Assembly (NCBI GenBank): GCA_903813345.2
Contig: CAIIXF020000003.1
Coordinates: 14,710,931-14,774,930, forward strand
Source: Owenia fusiformis
Taxonomy: Eukaryota; Annelida; Polychaeta; Sabellida; Oweniidae
Reading direction: 5' to 3'
Length of the DNA stretch: 64,000 nucleotides
Shown here: positions 56,801 through 62,800 of the stretch, piece after piece
How the letters are laid out: each line of letters begins with the position of its first letter
Numbering within the stretch: the first letter of the stretch is position 1
Program-made: the position numbers and the translations under genes
The notes under the pieces: generated by a model
Told to the model about the DNA's origin: nothing
The model's input: only the letters and a program-made list of their open reading frames with translations
The model's database searches: none

Positions 56801-59800
56801 CCATAACAACCATTTATGGCAACTTCCCGATGAGATCATGTTGCTACGGAAACTGTTCATCCTCGTTCTAGCATTCAACAAGTTTACCTCAGTCCCCGCA
56901 GTCCTGGCTCAGATGACAGATGTAAGAATGTCGGAGATCGAAAATATCATAATGGCGGGGAATCTCATCGAAACAATCACGGAAAAAATACTCGATAAAT
57001 TAAAGCATGTGAAAAAAATTGATGTAAGAATGAATCGTTTGACGTTAACCTCGCTTGAAACATTGCGATTTGGAGTCCTTGAGCATTTGACGCACTTAGA
57101 TATTCGGGATAATGAAGTCGAGGATTTGGATTTAAGAAGTGTGAAAACGCTGGAGTATATAAACTGTGAAAGAAATAACATGAGGTGCTTACAACTAAGT
57201 GGGATTTCTCTGAAGAGGATATATGCCTCTAACAATGGTAGGTTTTTATATCTCTTTCAAGAATTTATGACATTGCTGAAGCCATTGTTTTTTTTTGTTA
57301 CTGAAGTTGAGTGCATTATCAGTATGGCATCTATCCTTAAAGTACTTTGTCCCAAGACCATTTATTTGTACAATTTGGTCCAGTTCTCAAAATCTCTTTG
57401 GACAGTGACACCTCTATGAATGATGTATGCAAGTACATGCTTGTTTGAAAAATCTTGTATATTATAGTGTTGCAAAACTGTATCATTTGTATTTCAGTGT
57501 TGTCTGAATTCAGCGTGAAACCCAAGGCTGAATGGCTGGACTATATAGACCTCTCATAGTAAGTTTACTTATTGTCAAAGCCATGCAAAATGCATTGACA
57601 TAGGATCCAATTCTAACTAGCAATTTCTGTTTCATACAAATCCGAACCAAGAATATGAATGTTGTTCTTACATATTGACCCCTGACAAAGTTTATAGTAA
57701 TTCGCACCTATTGTTTCAGTAACAATGATTATTACATGTCCTTACATGTTTATGTTTCCATGACAAAGTAATCCCTTGTAATCCCTACAGTAATCCCTTG
57801 TTGTTTTAGTAACAAGCTGACCACGCTGCCTGAGTGGCTTGGTGATTGTTTCTTCCTGCAGAAGCTACTAGCCAGTCACAATCTCATCTCAGAGCTTCCT
57901 GAAAGGTTTGTATTAAAAAATGTTATGTTCTGCTGCTGAGTGGGAGGCGCACCACATAAATCTTGACATCAAAATTCCAGGAAGACTGCTTAGTAATATC
58001 AGTTAAATTTTTCAAAAGTTTACAGATTCAAGAGCAGACAGTGCTAAGATCTGAATCTGTAAATTACATGGTAGCCTCTCTTTTCAAAGTGTAATATTTA
58101 TCACTGTGTCTCTTGTTGAACCTTGTGAAGAATCTATTGAGTACAATGCAACATACTTTGTAGGATTGTATTTGTAATACACTGTACAATATACATTGTA
58201 TATGTGATGAAATATTTCAAATCATGTTTTACATTTATTTGTAGGATATTGATGCATGAAAGTTGAAATATCTGAGAGTAAACCATATCTCTCACATACA
58301 TATTGAACGTTATTTCTTCTTTAGGATATTTATTGATGCCAGGAAGCTGAAATCTCTGAGAGTCAACCACAACTACATAGAGGAACTTCCAGAGAATATT
58401 GACATACATAGTATTGAGGATATTCACATACAAAACAATAGAATAACAAAACTGCCTGCAGACTTTCTGTCAAAGGCTAACAAGTAAGTATTTTATGTTT
58501 TAAAATGATAAAGGACAAGTCTTGGTTTGGAGAACAGTCTCCTGGGCTAATAATTTTTTCATGAAAAATTTAGAAATGTCACCAAATTTAAATCATGAAT
58601 ATTCAAAAGAGGGCATTAAAATCTACAAGATGTAAAAATATCAAAATTGTCCGAAGCAGGCGTAACATGCAATAGACTGATGGACTTCGTTCTCCAAACT
58701 GAGACTAGTCTTTTCAAGAGTTCCCTTATATGGAGATTTCATAAGTTTCCTTACATATATGGTGGATTGATGAGTCTCTTATATGAGGCTTTGATGAGTT
58801 ACCTTATATGGAGATTTTATGTCTTTCCTTATATGGGGATATATTGATGAGTTTCCCTACATGGGGATTTGTTGAAAGCTACTTATTGTGCAATAAAAAT
58901 AATTTGAAAATATATGTCATCATTTGTGACTTGTATACTTTAAATGATTTCCTGTTTGTCTTTGAATATCTTGCCAGGCCTTTTTAAGTCACCACCATAA
59001 GTAGTGACAAATTGTGATGGCCTCTACACAGCCAATACAATTTGGCGCCATTTCGACATCGAAAAAATTCTGTTGTTCCGGCACCGTTTCGACACCGTTC
59101 CGGCACTGAAACCTTTTGACACCAAAATTTGCCACCGGACTAGTCAGTCCATTTGGTACCGAAACGGCGTCGAAAAACAGATTGCATTTTGGGGGTGTAT
59201 TTCTTGTGAGGGTGATTGGCATCTGGCATTTGGCACCTGTGACAAATGGCAGGTTGTGACATTTTGCATGTCAATGCCTTGTTATTGTAAATGCTTGAAA
59301 ATGCTAAAGCAATCTACTTAATTTTAGGTTGCGGGTGTTCAATGCCACAAAGAATTACATTAGAAATCTGCCAGAGCTGAATTTAAATGAAGATCTGAAC
59401 AAAGTCCAAGAATTGTATCTTACAGGTTAGTGATGGACTTTTTGAATTACACTGATTTATAATAGATATGCTTCATATCATCTTATTACATTCATAGGAA
59501 TATTTATTCCTCTATGCTTAATCATATTTATTTGAGAAATAAAAAGAGACATTACTAGAACAGTTATCTATTTACATTACATGCACAGTAAAACTTGCCT
59601 TAGTGAACACCTGTCTCTAGTGGACATCCTTCCTTTGCCCATTTGCTATTGACTTCTGTATAAATTACCCACTCTAGTGAACACCTGTCTCTAAATAGAC
59701 ACCCTTGCTACCCTTTTGACTTCTACCCTCTCTGTACTGAACACCTACCAACACTGAACGCGGTTTTCAAAAAAATGTTCAATATACACTAGGTTTAATG

Positions 59801-62800
59801 TATTTTCATATATTTTGTGATGATGCAGTTGTGTATATCAGGCTTGGATCAGTATATTTTTATGTTGGTTTAAAAACAGGAGGCTCATTAAATGTTTTTA
59901 ATTTCAGGGAACCAGTTGAGTGACAATGCATTCAGAGTTGTATGTGGCTATCCTCGCCTCAAGATCCTACATATGGCATACAATTACATCAATGTCATAA
60001 GTGACATGTAAGTACTTCTTGTTATGTCACCACCAAAAGTGGTGACATATTGTTATGGTCTCCGTTTTTATGTCACCACCAAAAGTGGTGACATATTGTT
60101 ATGGTCTCCGTTTTTATGTCACCACCAAAAGTGGTGACATATTGTTATGGTCTCCGTTTTTTTGCGACGGCGGTTGGTGGTTGGCGTCCGGCGTCCGGTG
60201 TCTGTAACAATTTCTTACAACTTCCTATAACTTAACAAATACTGTTTAGACTGACTTCAATTTTTTTCTAAATCATCTACATGTTCTCAGAAGTTCAAAT
60301 CTGTCTTTAGATTTGACATTTGACCTTCAATGACCTTTTCAAGGTCAAAAACGTCTTTTTTCAACTTGCTTCACATTGACTAATTTTTTTTTCAAAATCA
60401 TCTACATGTTCTCAGAAATTCAAATCTGACTTTAGATTTGACATTTGACCTTCAAATCTGACTTTAGATTTGACATTTGACCTTCAATGACCTTCTCAAG
60501 GTAAAAAAAGGTCAAAAAGGTCTGTTTTCAACTTGCTTCAAATTGACTAAATTTTTTTTTCAAAATCATCTACATGTTCTCAGAAATTCAAATCTGACTT
60601 AAGATTTGACTTAAGATTTGACATTTGACCTTCAATGACCTTCTCAAGGTCAAAAAAGGTCAAAAAGGTCTGTTTTCAACTTGCTTCAAATTGACTGAAA
60701 AAAAATTTTCAAAATCATCTACGTGTTCTCAGAAATTCAAATCTGACTTTAGATTTGACTTAAGATTTGACATTTGACCTTCAATGACCTTCTCAAAGTC
60801 AAAAAAGGTCAAAAGGTCTTTTTTCAACTTGCTTCAAATTGACTAAATTTTTTTTTCAGAATCATCTACATGTTCTCAGAAATTCAAATCTGACTTTAGA
60901 TTTGACATTTGACCTTCAATGACCTTCTCAAGGTCAAAAAAGGTCAAAAAGGTCTGTTTTCAACTTGCTTCAAATTGACTAAATTTTTTTTTCAAAATCA
61001 TCTACGTGTTCTCAGAAATTCAAATCTGACTTAAGATTTGACTTAAGATTTGACATTTGACCTTCAATGACCTTCTCAAGGTCAAAAAAGGTCAAAAAGG
61101 TCTGTTTTCAACTTGCTTCAAATTGACTAAAAAAAATTTCAAAATCATCTACGTGTTCTCAGAAATTCAAATCTGACTTTAGATTTGACATTTGACCTTC
61201 AATGACCTTCTCAATGTCAAAAAAGGTCAAAAAGGTATTTTTTCATCTTGCTTCAAATTGACTAAAAATTTTTCAAAATCATCTACATGTTCTCAGAAAT
61301 TCAAATATGACCTTAGATTTGACATTTGACCTTCAATGACCTTCTCAAGGTCAAAAAAAGTCAAAAAGGTCTTTTTTCAACTTGCTTCAAATTGACTAAT
61401 TTTTTTTTCAAAATCATCTACATGTTCTCAGAAATTCAAATCTGACTTTAGATTTGACATTTGACCTTTAATGACCTTCTCAAGGTCAAAAAAGGTCTGT
61501 TTTCAACTTGCTTCAAATTGACTAAAAAAAATTTCAAAATCATCTACGTGTTCTCAGAAATTCAAATCTGACTTTAGATTTGACTTAAGATTTGACATTT
61601 GACCTTCAATGACCTTCTCAAAGTCAAAAAAGGTCAAAAAGGTCTTTTTTCAACTTGCTTCAAATTGAATAATTTTTTTTTTCAAAATCATCTACATGTT
61701 CTCAGAAATTCAAATCTGGCTTTAGATTTGACATTTGACCTTCAATGAGCTTTTCAATGTCAAAAAAGGTCAAAAAAGTATTTTTTCATCTTGCTTCAAA
61801 TTGACTAATTTTTTTTTCAAAATCATCTACATGTTCTCAGAAATTCAAATATGACTTTAGATTTGACATTTGACCTTCAATGACCTTCTCAAGGTCAAAA
61901 AGGTCTTTTTTCAACTTGCTTCAAATTGACTAATTTTTTTTCAAAATCATCTACATGTTCTCAGAAATTCAAATCTGACTTTAGATTTGACATTTGACCT
62001 TTAATGACCTTCTCAAGGTCAAAAAAGGTCAAAAAGGTCTGTTTTCAACTTGCTTCAAATTGACCAAATTTTTTTTTCAAAATCATCTACATCTTTTCAG
62101 AAGTTCAAATTTGACTTTACAAGTTCTCAGAAATTCAAATCTGACTTAAGTTTGAACTCATAATATTGTGAGCAACTAGGTGGTGACATTTTGTCATGTT
62201 AATGCCTTGTTAATTAATAAGATATCCCATAATGCACCACAATATGCAGACGTATCACAATAATATAATGTCAATTGCATGGGCTATCCTCGCCTCAAGA
62301 TCTTACATATGGCATACAATTACATCAATGTGATCAGTGACATGTAAGTTCTTCTCGTTAATTAATAAGATATCCCATAATGCACCATAATATGCAGACG
62401 TATTATGCAGACGGTTATCTTTGCTTCAAGATCTTATGGCATACAATTACATCAGTGGTGCGAAACCAACAGTTTTGAATTATTTTTCTACCTTAGCAAT
62501 GTTAGTATATACATGTATGTGCAGTTCACCTTTGATATCAAGATGATTGTGAAAATAGTTGTGGAATTCATTCTATAGTAAAGCAGTAAATATATCCCAT
62601 AATGCAACATGATAAGCAGACGTTTCACAATAATATAATGTCAGGTTCAAAAAGTTTTAATTAAACCTTTCTTCATTCCTCAATTTAGGGATGTGAAAAA
62701 ATTGGAAGTCTTACAGGAGCTAAATATATCTGGTAATAGGCTGCGAGACTTGCCTGGCTCCATCGCCAAATTACCAAAACTTACAATCCTGCGTGCTCAT

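Noticed and set aside
57712-57735. Ghost copy of the PHLPP exon at 57810 (TTTCAGTAACAA)
   Set aside because: Only the acceptor and about seven bases agree; too short to separate from chance.
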